Of a stretch of 64,000 nt of DNA, positions 26,479 through 34,930 are shown in pieces (positions within the stretch are counted from its first letter, which is position 1; every line of letters starts with the position of its first letter). The notes under the pieces were generated by a model. It made no database searches and was not told the origin of the DNA. It worked only from the letters and a program-made list of their open reading frames with translations. This stretch comes from Pseudomonadota bacterium. GTDB taxonomy: Bacteria > Pseudomonadota > Gammaproteobacteria > Burkholderiales > Chitinibacteraceae. Made by a program: the position numbers and the translations under genes. Location: assembly GCA_026399755.1 (NCBI GenBank), contig JAPLQI010000012.1, positions 1-64,000 of the forward strand, given 5' to 3'.

Positions 26479-27114
26479 CTAGCTGTAGTTTTTCGATAGC
26501 CCATCAAGAAACACCTGCTCCACAATCGCAATCTCCGGCTGCACATGGCTGGTTAAAATAATGGTCTGCTGCGCTAAGCGCTGCGGCAGCGCTAATTGCG
26601 CTTGCAAGTATTCCAAGGACGCCTGATCCACCCCATTAAATGGCTCGTCCAGCAATAAAAGACTAACTGGTAAAGCCAGAGCAATCGCTAGCTGCATTTT
26701 CTTATGCTGGCCTAGAGATAAAGTGCTCACCGGCTGATCCAGCACCGCATGCAGGCCAAAGGCATCCAGATGCTGGTAAAAAACATCCAGCTGCACCACG
26801 GGATAAAGCGATAAATACAAATCAAACAACTCACGCGTTTTTAGCCATGGCAAAGCAGGCGTTTCACCCGCGCACAAAAACACCCTGCGGCGATAATCCA
26901 GAGGCTGAGCCGCGCACTCCAAATCGCCCAGCTTAATTTCCCCCGCATGGGTCGCCATTGCCCCGCCGATAATCTTCAGTAAAGTGGTTTTACCCGAGCC
27001 ATTACTACCACGCAGCCAAGTAATCCCCAGCTGAAAACGATGACCCCAGTCAGTAAAAATCGCCCGCCCAGCGTAGGAAAAATCCAGCGCATCAATCTGT
27101 AAAGCTAAAGCCAT
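26479..27114 (-). CDS. ABC transporter ATP-binding protein (short, CcmA-like)
   Basis: This 211-residue ABC ATPase has Walker A GSNGSGKTTLLKII near residues 36-49, a signature written TLSLGQHKKMQLAIALAL (SLGQ rather than the common SGGQ) and Walker B LLLLDEPFNGVD. Short length and layout recall the haem-exporter ATPase CcmA, but no other ccm gene is nearby. It overlaps the upstream membrane-protein gene by 10 bp, so the two form an exporter-like pair. The substrate is unknown. Confidence 0.88.
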   Translation of the reverse strand: MALALQIDALDFSYAGRAIFTDWGHRFQLGITWLRGSNGSGKTTLLKIIGGAMATHAGEIKLGDLECAAQPLDYRRRVFLCAGETPALPWLKTRELFDLYLSLYPVVQLDVFYQHLDAFGLHAVLDQPVSTLSLGQHKKMQLAIALALPVSLLLLDEPFNGVDQASLEYLQAQLALPQRLAQQTIILTSHVQPEIAIVEQVFLDGLSKNYS

Positions 27115-28190
27115 AATTCACTTCCTGCGGCAGATAAAATACCCATGGTTAACACCAACAACATGGCTCGCATCTGACTACCTAGCTGGCTAAAAGCAAT
27201 CATTGTGAAATGACCAAGCAAGGCGACCGAGCAATACACCCACATCACCCTAAGGCTAATCAAAGCCTCATTTTGCACGGCGAGCAGCAAAAACAGCCCG
27301 AGGACTAGCAATAGCGGCAAGGCCGCCAACACCCGCGCACTATGGCGAATCATCTGCGCCTGCACTGGCCAAGCCTGAATATGCGGATGCAAATGGCGAT
27401 ACTGATGCTTAAGCGCCGCATCGCCCAAGCTAATCAGCAGCACAAAACTCACGCTAAACAATAGAGCCAGCAGCGCACCGGCAATCTGCAACTGCTGATG
27501 GTAAAACCACGCCGCCAGCGTTGACACGCTGAGGCATAGCAATAAAATTTGTCGCAGCGCGATATGAATCTTGCCCGCCCGAAAAAACGGCAATACCAAC
27601 AGCGGCCACGCCAAGCGCCAGCCCTGCCAACGCGCAGCCAAGCGCAAAGCCGACGCAACTGCCAACGCCTTGGGCTTGGGCTTGGGCTGATATTCAAACT
27701 GCAAAATCAGCGTGCCCAACACCCAACTGATCAGCAGCAACACGCACACATTTAGCAGGCCCCAATACCAAACCGGCTGCAGCCAAGGCGGAAACTGCCA
27801 CAACCAAATCGCCGCCGAAACAGCATAGAAACCAGCCAAAATAGCGATCCAGCGTCCACACACCAAGGTATTCGCTGCCCATAAATCCAAGCGACTAATC
27901 GGCAAAGCCCGCAACCACGGCCGCACATGCACAGGCAAGATCGTTGTTTTAAGCAGGAGCACCGGCAAAGCCATCAACACCGACTGCCCCAACACCATGG
28001 CTAATGCTTTAGGCCAGGCTAATAATGGTGCATAAAATAAAGGCAGCGCAATAAACGCCAATAGCCCCAGCAAGCCAATACCTGCAGAGGCACAAAAGAT
28101 CATCGCACTATGTTGTAAAGCAGAAAGTAATTCACGGATTGCATGGCTAGCAAGGCGAATGCGGAATTGGCTGTATTGGAAATTGAGCAT
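27105..28190 (-). CDS. Integral membrane protein, putative ABC transporter permease
   Basis: The 361-residue protein is very hydrophobic, with roughly ten predicted helices rich in Leu, Ala and Trp (for example GIGLLGLLAFIALPLFYAP and ALPLLLVLGLFLLLAVQ). I do not recognise a named family by eye. The 10 bp overlap with the downstream ATPase gene and the absence of a periplasmic binding protein suggest the permease of an ABC exporter. The ATG at 28190 opens the frame, and upstream bases 28191-28610 hold no large gene. Confidence 0.65.
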   Translation of the reverse strand: MLNFQYSQFRIRLASHAIRELLSALQHSAMIFCASAGIGLLGLLAFIALPLFYAPLLAWPKALAMVLGQSVLMALPVLLLKTTILPVHVRPWLRALPISRLDLWAANTLVCGRWIAILAGFYAVSAAIWLWQFPPWLQPVWYWGLLNVCVLLLISWVLGTLILQFEYQPKPKPKALAVASALRLAARWQGWRLAWPLLVLPFFRAGKIHIALRQILLLCLSVSTLAAWFYHQQLQIAGALLALLFSVSFVLLISLGDAALKHQYRHLHPHIQAWPVQAQMIRHSARVLAALPLLLVLGLFLLLAVQNEALISLRVMWVYCSVALLGHFTMIAFSQLGSQMRAMLLVLTMGILSAAGSELWL

Positions 28191-28241
28191 AAAATTTTTA
28201 TGGATTTACCGCATAAGTAACTCAATAGTAACCCAATAGGA

Positions 28242-28394
28242 TCAATCCTTGCCTTTTACAATTTCCTTGTAGCCCAAAGAAACCAATCGACTCACTCTCG
28301 ACACTGACAACCTGAGTTCTCTCGCAATCTTAGTGATATTTTTTACAGTTTGCTGGTGCGCTAGATAAAGCCCTCCTGCCTTCATGCTATCCAT
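28242..28394 (-). pseudogene. Short helix-turn-helix-like ORF, possible transposase remnant
   Basis: The minus strand between ATG 28394 and TGA 28242 encodes 50 residues. They include VKNITKIARELRLSVSRVSR followed by LVSLGYKEIVKG, which reads like a helix-turn-helix. Similar ends occur in some transposases, including REP-associated ones, and CAAGGACTGACCCC lies about 50 bp away (near 28435), a motif often seen near such elements. No catalytic part is present, so I treat it as a remnant or a very small DNA-binding protein. The rest of 28191-28565 shows nothing I can support. Confidence 0.35.
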
Positions 28395-28565
28395 CGCCAA
28401 CTATTCTTATATGACTTATCGGGCAAGCAAAAGACAAGGACTGACCCCTCCCTCTTTTTTCTTTCCCTCATTTCTACGATCAAAATCTAATCTCTACGCC
28501 CCCTATAAAACATTCTGAGATGGCTATTTACCTAACTCTGCATGAGGGCATAAATAATCGGCAAA

Positions 28566-28594
28566 AAAAAGCTCATCGTAGCGATGAGCTTTTT
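28566..28594 (-). terminator. Rho-independent terminator after rsmB (bidirectional form)
   Basis: AAAAAGCTCATCG (28566-28578) and CGATGAGCTTTTT (28582-28594) form a perfect 13 bp inverted repeat with a 3 base loop, A/T runs on both sides. It lies 17 bp past the rsmB stop. Confidence 0.9.
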
Positions 28595-28610
28595 CGTCTC
28601 TACAACCAAA

Positions 28611-29879
28611 TCAATCTCTTTGCATTACCGCCGCAAAGAAAGCATCAGCCTGATGCAGATGCGGGGATAGTTTGAAGTAAGGGCCGGTCAGGGCGATTTC
28701 TACTTGCTCAGCTTTCAGCAGCTCAGGCGCATCGAGCAGTTTGAAATCTGGGTTAGCGGCAAGGAAGGCTTCAACAATAGCTTCGTTTTCGGACGGCAAG
28801 AAGCTGCATGTGGCGTAAACCAAGCGGCCAGCTGATTTTACCAAGCGTGAAGCGGAGGCCAGAATGCTGGTTTGCATGGCGTTCAACTCAAGCACGCTGG
28901 CTGGATTTTGGCGGAATTTCAGATCGGGGTTGCGGCGCACTGTGCCCATACCTGAACACGGTGCGTCGACCAAAACTGAATCGATTTTGCCAACCAAGCG
29001 CTTAATTTTCTGATCGTTTTCGCTAGAAATAAGCTGCGCACTGACGTTGGAAAGGCCGGAGCGGGCCAAGCGTGGTTTGAAGTTATTCAGGCGCTTTTCG
29101 GATACATCAAAGGCGTACAAGCGGCCGCTAGAATTCATCATTGCGCCCAAGAGCAGGGTTTTACCGCCCGCGCCCGCGCAGAAATCCACCACCATTTGGC
29201 CACGTTTTGCACCGGTGAGCAGGCCTAGAAGCTGGCTACCTTCGTCTTGTACTTCAACGCGGCCTTCGGTAAAGGCGCGGTATTTATTGATGGCGGGCTT
29301 GCCCGTTACACGCAGGCCCCAAGGCGAATAAGGTGTTGGTGTGGTTTCTACACCGCCCACATCCAGCAGCTCAGCAGCCACTTGTTCGCGCTTGGCTTTT
29401 AAGCTGTTTACACGCAAATCAAGCGCGGCTGCACCTTGCAGGCCAGCGCCTAGCGCCAGAATATCGGCGTCACTCATATTACCAGCGAGCAGATCGCTTA
29501 CCACCCATTCAGGTAAGTCGGCGCGCACATAGACCGGTGCTTCGGCGAGTTTTTTGCTTTTACACAGCGCAAAATTGTCTTTTTCGGTATCAGGGAACCA
29601 ATCACCGCACTCACGCAGATTGCGGCGCTCTACCACTACCAAGTAAGCAGTAAGCAGGCTGCGCGCATTCGCTGGGCCGCCTAACACCCACTCAAGGCGG
29701 ATTTTATTGCGCAAAATGCCATACACGCATTCGGCGATCATATGGCGATCTTGGCCACCCAGATTGGGATTGCTGCGAAAGAAACGCGACATGGTGGCAT
29801 CAGATGGGGCGGCGAACACCAGCATTTCGGATAGAACAGAAATAGCGGCGTGGTAACGGGTATTATTTAAAGCAATCAT
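28611..29879 (-). CDS. rsmB: 16S rRNA cytosine-C5 methyltransferase, RsmB-like
   Basis: This 422-residue SAM-dependent RNA methyltransferase has an N-terminal NusB-like part, then the Rossmann domain. SAM-binding motif I is VVDFCAGAGGKTLLLGAM, motif IV DAPCSGMGTVRRNPD, and motif VI YATCSFLPSENE, whose TCS Cys is the expected nucleophile with the PCS Cys for release. The best match in role is RsmB (m5C967 of 16S rRNA). It might instead be a general RsmB/NOP-family enzyme, since the N-terminal domain looks diverged. It follows the DUF3108 gene by 5 bp. Confidence 0.85.
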   Translation of the reverse strand: MIALNNTRYHAAISVLSEMLVFAAPSDATMSRFFRSNPNLGGQDRHMIAECVYGILRNKIRLEWVLGGPANARSLLTAYLVVVERRNLRECGDWFPDTEKDNFALCKSKKLAEAPVYVRADLPEWVVSDLLAGNMSDADILALGAGLQGAAALDLRVNSLKAKREQVAAELLDVGGVETTPTPYSPWGLRVTGKPAINKYRAFTEGRVEVQDEGSQLLGLLTGAKRGQMVVDFCAGAGGKTLLLGAMMNSSGRLYAFDVSEKRLNNFKPRLARSGLSNVSAQLISSENDQKIKRLVGKIDSVLVDAPCSGMGTVRRNPDLKFRQNPASVLELNAMQTSILASASRLVKSAGRLVYATCSFLPSENEAIVEAFLAANPDFKLLDAPELLKAEQVEIALTGPYFKLSPHLHQADAFFAAVMQRD

Positions 29880-29884
29880 GTCTT

Positions 29885-31039
29885 TTATCTTCGCATCATG
29901 CGGTTGGAGTTGGAGTTATGGCTATTGCTTGGAGGCTCCAGCACCATTTCCCCATTAATTTTTATATCATTAGCCCAGATATCGAAGCTGCCTTCGCTAC
30001 CCAGTGATAAGGTCATTCGTACTGGCATATTGTGCCACTGTGGTGCCAGCCAAAAATCAAAAGTACGGTCTTCAAAACGACCTCGTAGCAAAATGGCTTC
30101 GATTTGTTTATCGCCCAATCGCAGGCTGGCTTGGCCGCTAATTTCAAACGGCACGTCTTTATAAATCTTGCGGCCACTGGCTACGGTAAAAGTAAAATCT
30201 TTCATCCGCGAGCCTTGTAAGGCCAGTTGAAAAGCGGCGGAGAAAATATCCTGATCTCCGGCTTTTAACTCTTCAACCTTGATCGTCCCACCATCTTTAA
30301 TACTAACCTGCTTATCATCCCAGTTAAAGACCGCCTCATTAACCAGTTTTCCGTCACGATAATCGGCAAATCGATGTGGAATCACGCCTTTTTGCCCTAC
30401 TTCACCATCGCTCACAAAAGAGCGTGATTTACTAAATAAAGCACCGCGCAGCTTCAATGAGTATTGGCCATTCTCAGCTTTCCAGCTCATCCGAATCGGA
30501 AAGATCCCATAAGCATAGGTAATTTCTACCGCGGCAGGATAAGAAAGCTCTGTGACCAAGGGGCTTTCTTTGGGTGGGGGCAATTCTTGTTCAAGCACTG
30601 GCGAGGCAATCAATGTCATGGGTTTAACACTGCTTGCCGCCGTCGCTACCACTTCTTTTACAGGTTCATTTGCTGCCTGAGCCACAACACTGCTTGCGAC
30701 TTGCTCAACTGCGGATGCGCGGCTTGCAGCAATCTTGGCGGGGGATTTTTTAGCCGCCAGCACGACAGGCTTCTCAAGGTCTTTTTGCTGGAGCACTGGC
30801 CCTCGATGCAAATAAACGAGCTGATGATCTACTGGTTTAATCCCTTTTAACCCATCAGGGCGGGCATCTTCTGCCTGCCCAATATCACGCAATTTTTGCG
30901 TGACTTTTTTTAGCTCGCTGCTCGTATAAGGTTGCTGGGTTAGCCAAGCATAGATTTGCTCGTTAAATATCCAGCCCAGATGTAATAGCAGGGACAGCAG
31001 AGCAGCAACTACCAGCAACAATCCCGGCCAGCGCAGCAT
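29885..31039 (-). CDS. DUF3108-type periplasmic protein with N-terminal anchor
   Basis: This 384-residue protein has one N-terminal membrane helix (GLLLVVAALLSLLLHLGWIF), a long low-complexity Lys/Ala/Val-rich linker (about residues 85-155), and a C-terminal beta-rich domain. That domain has the DUF3108 pattern, including YSLKLRGALFSKSRSFVSDG, QDIFSAAFQLAL and FDFWLAPQWHNMPVRM. The domain's function is unknown. The gene overlaps purN by one base upstream and is followed by rsmB after 5 bp, so purN-DUF3108-rsmB are probably co-transcribed, an arrangement conserved in betaproteobacteria. Confidence 0.85.
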   Translation of the reverse strand: MLRWPGLLLVVAALLSLLLHLGWIFNEQIYAWLTQQPYTSSELKKVTQKLRDIGQAEDARPDGLKGIKPVDHQLVYLHRGPVLQQKDLEKPVVLAAKKSPAKIAASRASAVEQVASSVVAQAANEPVKEVVATAASSVKPMTLIASPVLEQELPPPKESPLVTELSYPAAVEITYAYGIFPIRMSWKAENGQYSLKLRGALFSKSRSFVSDGEVGQKGVIPHRFADYRDGKLVNEAVFNWDDKQVSIKDGGTIKVEELKAGDQDIFSAAFQLALQGSRMKDFTFTVASGRKIYKDVPFEISGQASLRLGDKQIEAILLRGRFEDRTFDFWLAPQWHNMPVRMTLSLGSEGSFDIWANDIKINGEMVLEPPSNSHNSNSNRMMRR

Positions 31040-31674
31040 TAAAGCACCGGTGGAGCGATCAATACGGCTGCAGGTGCAGGGCTATCTACATGCACCCTGC
31101 CATTCACTAACTTTAGGCGATCTTCTACAAACCAGCGCACCGCTTGCGGATAAATCAAATGCTCTTGCTCCAGCATTCTGTTGGATAAGCTAGCGACCGT
31201 ATCGTTATCCAGCACGGCCAATGCCACTTGCACAATAATGGGGCCATGATCTAACTCGGCCGTCACAAAATGCACCGTACAACCCGCAATCTTCACACCA
31301 TCGGCCAAGGCTCGCTCGTGCGTATGCAGGCCTGTGTAAGCAGGCAATAGGGATGGATGGATATTAATCAGGCGGCCGGCATAGTGATTCACAAAGCCCC
31401 CAGTCAGTATCCGCATAAAACCTGCCAGCACGATTAAATCAGGCGCATAGCCATCAATCAGCGTGGTGAGTGCGGCATCAAAGACCTCACGACCCGCATA
31501 AAGCTTGTGATCGAGCACGGCGGTAGCAATGCCACGCTCTGCAGCCCAAGCCAAGCCTGCTGCATCGGGGCGATTGGCAATCACGGCGCAAATATTTGCT
31601 CCCGCAATTTGTGCATCCACAATGGCTTGCATATTGCTGCCACGGCCTGAAATCAAGATAACTATATTTTTCAT
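31039..31674 (-). CDS. purN: Phosphoribosylglycinamide formyltransferase PurN
   Basis: PurN adds a formyl group from 10-formyl-THF to GAR in purine synthesis. At 211 residues from ATG 31674 it shows the family's ISGRGSNMQAIVDA near the start, the catalytic region INIHPSLLPAYTGLHTHERA, and GCTVHFVTAELDHGPII, which supplies the catalytic Asp. Three extra codons to 31683 are possible but begin outside the conserved strand. It lies downstream of purM with a hairpin and a palindrome in the 113 bp between. Confidence 0.95.
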   Translation of the reverse strand: MKNIVILISGRGSNMQAIVDAQIAGANICAVIANRPDAAGLAWAAERGIATAVLDHKLYAGREVFDAALTTLIDGYAPDLIVLAGFMRILTGGFVNHYAGRLINIHPSLLPAYTGLHTHERALADGVKIAGCTVHFVTAELDHGPIIVQVALAVLDNDTVASLSNRMLEQEHLIYPQAVRWFVEDRLKLVNGRVHVDSPAPAAVLIAPPVL

Positions 31675-31689
31675 AAGTCTCAAAAGAGA

Positions 31690-31716
31690 AAGGGCGAGGT
31701 AGGAGTCCCTCGCCCT
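31690..31716 (-). terminator. Hairpin between purM and purN, possible terminator or attenuator
   Basis: AGGGCGAGG (31691-31699) pairs with CCTCGCCCT (31708-31716). On the minus strand it is followed by a loose T-rich tract leading directly into the purN start region, so it may reduce read-through from purM. Confidence 0.55.
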
Positions 31717-31736
31717 ATCTGTAGAGCTTTAAACGG

Positions 31737-31783
31737 CCATTTTATCAAGTATTGATAAAATGGCGGGTTTCACCCGCCCTACA
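31737..31783. repeat. AT-rich palindrome plus half GTAGGGCGGGT element
   Basis: CCATTTTATCA (31737-31747) pairs with TGATAAAATGG (31753-31763). GGCGGGTTTCACCCGCCCTA follows at 31762-31781, which is the right arm of the 59 bp palindromic family. It lies between purM and purN. Confidence 0.7.
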
Positions 31784-31787
31784 AAGA

Positions 31788-32825
31788 TTAAGCAACTTGC
31801 GTCTGGTGCTCATCACCTACACGGGCACGAATGCTACCCATAGTGTAAACAGTTTCGCCCTCTGCCTGCAGCAGGGCAATCGCTGCATCGGCTTGGTCGG
31901 CCGCCACAATCACCACCATACCCACGCCACAGTTAAAGGTGCGGTACATTTCTTGCGCTTCCACATTGCCTTCTTTTTGCAGCCATTGGAATAACTTAGG
32001 CATGGTCCAAGATTTGGCATCGATGGCAGCAACTACATTTTTTGGCAGTACGCGCGGTACGTTTTCGCTGATCCCGCCACCGGTAATATGCGCCATACCC
32101 TTGACCGGCAAAGCTTGCATTAGTTTCAACAGCGGCTTCACGTAGATACGTGTTGCAGCCATAACTACATCAGCAAGGCTCTTGCCGCCGTCGAATTCCG
32201 CAGCGTAATCGGCTTCAGCGCGATGCATGATTTTACGAATTAAGCTGTAGCCATTGGAGTGCGCACCGTTCGATGCCAAGCCCAGCACCACATCGCCCGG
32301 CGCAATATCGTCGCCAGTAATGATTTTGCTTTTCTCGACCACACCCACTGCAAAGCCAGCCAAATCGTATTCACCCACTGGGTACATACCTGGCATTTCT
32401 GCTGTTTCACCACCGATCAACGCGCAACCTGCTTGCTCGCAACCGTGGGCAATACCGCGAATCACTTCTGTTGCATTCGGCACATCTAGCTTGCCGCAAG
32501 CGAAGTAATCGAGGAAGAATAATGGCTCGGCACCTTGCACCAAGATATCATTCACACTCATGGCAACCAGATCAATCCCCACTGTATCGTGGCGATTTAG
32601 CTCAAAAGCCAGCTTCAGTTTAGTGCCCACACCGTCGGTACCGGACACTAAAACAGGCTCTTGGTATTTTTTACTGATTTCGACTAAACCGCCGAAACCG
32701 CCAATGCCACTAAGCACCTCTGGGCGCATGGTACGCTTGGCGTAGGGCTTAATATTTTCAACCAACTGATCGCCGGCATCGATATCGACACCCGCATCGC
32801 GGTAGCTCAAGCTTTGATTGGTCAT
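31788..32825 (-). CDS. purM: Phosphoribosylformylglycinamidine cyclo-ligase PurM (AIR synthetase)
   Basis: PurM closes the imidazole ring of AIR using ATP. From ATG 32825 the protein is 345 residues, the normal length, starting [18 protein letters not shown]. It has GGFGGLVEI, the ATP/substrate loop [24 protein letters not shown] and [16 protein letters not shown]. The longer frame to 32930 adds 35 residues foreign to the family and is rejected. It is divergent from hda across a 168 bp gap, as in many betaproteobacteria. Confidence 0.97.
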   Translation of the reverse strand: MTNQSLSYRDAGVDIDAGDQLVENIKPYAKRTMRPEVLSGIGGFGGLVEISKKYQEPVLVSGTDGVGTKLKLAFELNRHDTVGIDLVAMSVNDILVQGAEPLFFLDYFACGKLDVPNATEVIRGIAHGCEQAGCALIGGETAEMPGMYPVGEYDLAGFAVGVVEKSKIITGDDIAPGDVVLGLASNGAHSNGYSLIRKIMHRAEADYAAEFDGGKSLADVVMAATRIYVKPLLKLMQALPVKGMAHITGGGISENVPRVLPKNVVAAIDAKSWTMPKLFQWLQKEGNVEAQEMYRTFNCGVGMVVIVAADQADAAIALLQAEGETVYTMGSIRARVGDEHQTQVA

Positions 32826-32993
32826 GCATGGCCTCGTGAAACTGGCAGCGCCACTAGTGGCTTCTGCGCTAGAATGGCGAGTGCAGGTGTAGCGCCCAAT
32901 TTGGGGTGCACCTGCTGCAAAGCCAGACATTTTATCGCATCTTGTGAAAAAACACCCGCACGCTTGTCATCGACCTCTTGGAGCCCCTCCCGC

Positions 32994-33671
32994 ATGAAGC
33001 AACTCGTGCTGGATCTGCAACTGCCAGCCCTGCCCTCTTTTGAGGATTTTATCCGTGGTGAAAACGCCGAGCTACTTTATCAGCTTGGTTGTTGGAGCCT
33101 TGGTGAGGGAGACGTGCGTTTTCTCTATTTTTGGGGAGAACGCGGCAGTGGCAAGAGCCACCTACTCGCCGCCGCGCGCGCCATGCTGCCCGCCGGCGCT
33201 CAAATATTTTTTACCGATGCGGCCCACGATGCCCTGCCTGCCTCTTTACCCTCCAACGCCGCGCTGATCGTAGACAATGTCGACGCGCTTAGCCGTGACG
33301 AGCAAATTCGCCTGTTTGATCACTTTAATACGCTAAAAGATGGCGGAGGCCTGCTGCTGGCTGCGGGCCCTAAGCCACCGATGCTGCTGCTGCTCAGGCC
33401 AGATTTAACGACTCGCCTAGGCTGGGGCTTGGTGTATCAGCTCAAACCACTCTCAGACACCGACAAAGCCGCAGCCCTAAAACGCCGCGCCTATGCCTTG
33501 GGTTTTGAGCTGGGGGATGATTTAGCTGATTACCTGTTGCGCCATGCATCAAGAGATTTGCCGACTTTGTATCAGCATTTAGATGCGGCCAATGATTTAT
33601 CGCTGACAGAAAAAAGACCGGTGACGGTTTCTTTGCTAAGGGAAGTGTTGCGAGGGGATTGGACGGAGTAA
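32994..33671 (+). CDS. hda: DnaA regulatory inactivator Hda
   Basis: This 225-residue AAA+ protein, started at ATG 32994, begins MKQLVLDLQLPALPSFEDF. Its N-terminal QLVLDLQLP matches the short clamp-binding motif region of Hda. The P-loop reads GERGSGKSHLLAA and a Walker B-like ALIVDNVDAL follows. Hda, with the sliding clamp, stimulates ATP hydrolysis on DnaA after initiation. An in-frame upstream extension to 32814 lies over the purM start and is not used. A short hairpin follows the stop codon. Confidence 0.93.
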   Translation: MKQLVLDLQLPALPSFEDFIRGENAELLYQLGCWSLGEGDVRFLYFWGERGSGKSHLLAAARAMLPAGAQIFFTDAAHDALPASLPSNAALIVDNVDALSRDEQIRLFDHFNTLKDGGGLLLAAGPKPPMLLLLRPDLTTRLGWGLVYQLKPLSDTDKAAALKRRAYALGFELGDDLADYLLRHASRDLPTLYQHLDAANDLSLTEKRPVTVSLLREVLRGDWTE

Positions 33672-33689
33672 CCTGAGCTGTCTCAGGTT
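33670..33689 (+). terminator. Hairpin between convergent hda and prepilin genes
   Basis: AACCTGAG (33670-33677) pairs with CTCAGGTT (33682-33689) around CTGT. The following T-run is weak, so termination is plausible but not certain. Confidence 0.5.
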
Positions 33690-33708
33690 ACTCTTCATGA
33701 TTCAAGAT

Positions 33709-34356
33709 TCAAGGCAATAAACGCATTCCAACATTGTAACTAACCCCTACGAGGGCTGGCCCCCAACAATCTGTTGCTGCGTTATATGGTGCGGTTGTAC
33801 TACGCACATTGCCCGAAGTATTAATCCCATCATCAATCAACCGATCTAGCGCACACACAAACCGCGCATCTGCCGTCGCTTGAGGTACGCCATTGGTCGC
33901 CATTGATAAGAAATTCATATTTCCAACCCCAGCATTAAGCACCGTATTTCCCGAAGAAGTCACCCTCCATGGCCCACCAAATGGGCTTTGCACATCGGCA
34001 GCAGATAGCAAATTAGCATTTTGAAGTAAAATCATCGCCGAGTTTGCTTCGTTGGCGTTATTTAATAGGCCATTGCGAACACCGGCTACGGGGCAAGGCG
34101 CAAATGCCGCACCCAAAGCAGGTGGGGCACCACATCCGTCCCCCGGGAAAGATCCATAACGCTCAAAATAAATATTAAACGCCGCCTGCACCTTATTGTA
34201 TTGGGCGGCGATGCTCTTCACCTTCGCCCCATCAATCAAATCCTTACCCTTAAAAGCCATGCCCAAGATCAAGCCAATAATCACCAGCACAATGGCCAGC
34301 TCGACCAAAGTAAAACCACTTTGCTTAGCCTGACACGCAGCTTGATTCACCCTCAT
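33709..34356 (-). CDS. Type IV prepilin-like protein
   Basis: This 215-residue protein has a class III signal, MRVNQAACQAKQSG, with cleavage expected before FTLVELAIVLVIIGLILG. Gly at -1 and Glu at +5 are both present. The mature part is larger than a typical major pilin and carries four or more Cys and many Ala/Asn, as in minor pilins or MSHA-like pilins. It lies alone, 5.6 kb from the pilus locus at 39-52 kb and on the same strand, and could be assembled by that machinery. Its partner is inferred. Confidence 0.85.
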   Translation of the reverse strand: MRVNQAACQAKQSGFTLVELAIVLVIIGLILGMAFKGKDLIDGAKVKSIAAQYNKVQAAFNIYFERYGSFPGDGCGAPPALGAAFAPCPVAGVRNGLLNNANEANSAMILLQNANLLSAADVQSPFGGPWRVTSSGNTVLNAGVGNMNFLSMATNGVPQATADARFVCALDRLIDDGINTSGNVRSTTAPYNAATDCWGPALVGVSYNVGMRLLP

Positions 34357-34461
34357 TGCCCAGCTCCTTCATCGATTTAGTCTCTACGCAAAGGGCCTGA
34401 ACGTCAGTTAATCGGATGTCATCTCAGGGCCTTACAAGGTTTATAGACCAAATCCACGAAC

Positions 34462-34899
34462 TCAACTGTCTTTAGCTGCATGACGACTTAGTAGCGAGGC
34501 AATGGCCTGCCTTAATGGCCCATCCTCCAGTGTGTCTGCCAATTGCGAGAAAGCGACACAGGCCCCTGTTTTTAGATGTAAGTCTTTGCTTCGAATGGCA
34601 TTTGTGGATTGCAAGCCAACTTGCACCTTGGGCTGAACTACGGTAGCTTTCCATCCGCCGGCTTGCAGTGCCGCAAGAATCTGAGGCGCATTTAGGCGTA
34701 CTCTTGATGCCGCAGCACTGCCACTTACACCAATTAATAAAGTATCGCCGGACCAAGCCACTCCAAGACAATGTGCTGCCATCGTTGGCGGCAGCACCGC
34801 GCGTACTTGGGCTAATACGCTAGCCAAATCATCGACCTGATGCATCAGGCTGGCGAGCTGCCTATCGTGCCCAACTTGCTTCAGAGTGGTCTTTTTCAT
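34462..34899 (-). CDS. dciA: DciA/DUF721 family protein (helicase loader candidate)
   Basis: From ATG 34899 the protein is 145 residues, beginning MKKTTLKQVGHDRQLASLM. A DUF721 domain follows (LGVAWSGDTLLIGVSGSAAA then LNAPQILAAL). DciA is the ancestral loader of the replicative helicase DnaB in bacteria that lack DnaC, which fits this lineage. The frame continues upstream to 35049, but those 50 residues lie over the divergent M23 peptidase start and do not fit the family. The arrangement dciA-(M23 peptidase)-secA is conserved in betaproteobacteria. Confidence 0.83.
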   Translation of the reverse strand: MKKTTLKQVGHDRQLASLMHQVDDLASVLAQVRAVLPPTMAAHCLGVAWSGDTLLIGVSGSAAASRVRLNAPQILAALQAGGWKATVVQPKVQVGLQSTNAIRSKDLHLKTGACVAFSQLADTLEDGPLRQAIASLLSRHAAKDS

Positions 34900-34930
34900 A
34901 TGGCTTATGCTTCGCAAGGCTAAGTAATAA

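Noticed and set aside
26479-27114. Haem exporter ATPase CcmA
   Set aside because: Length and layout are similar, but no ccmB, ccmC or other cytochrome maturation gene is present and the partner permease has a different size and helix count.
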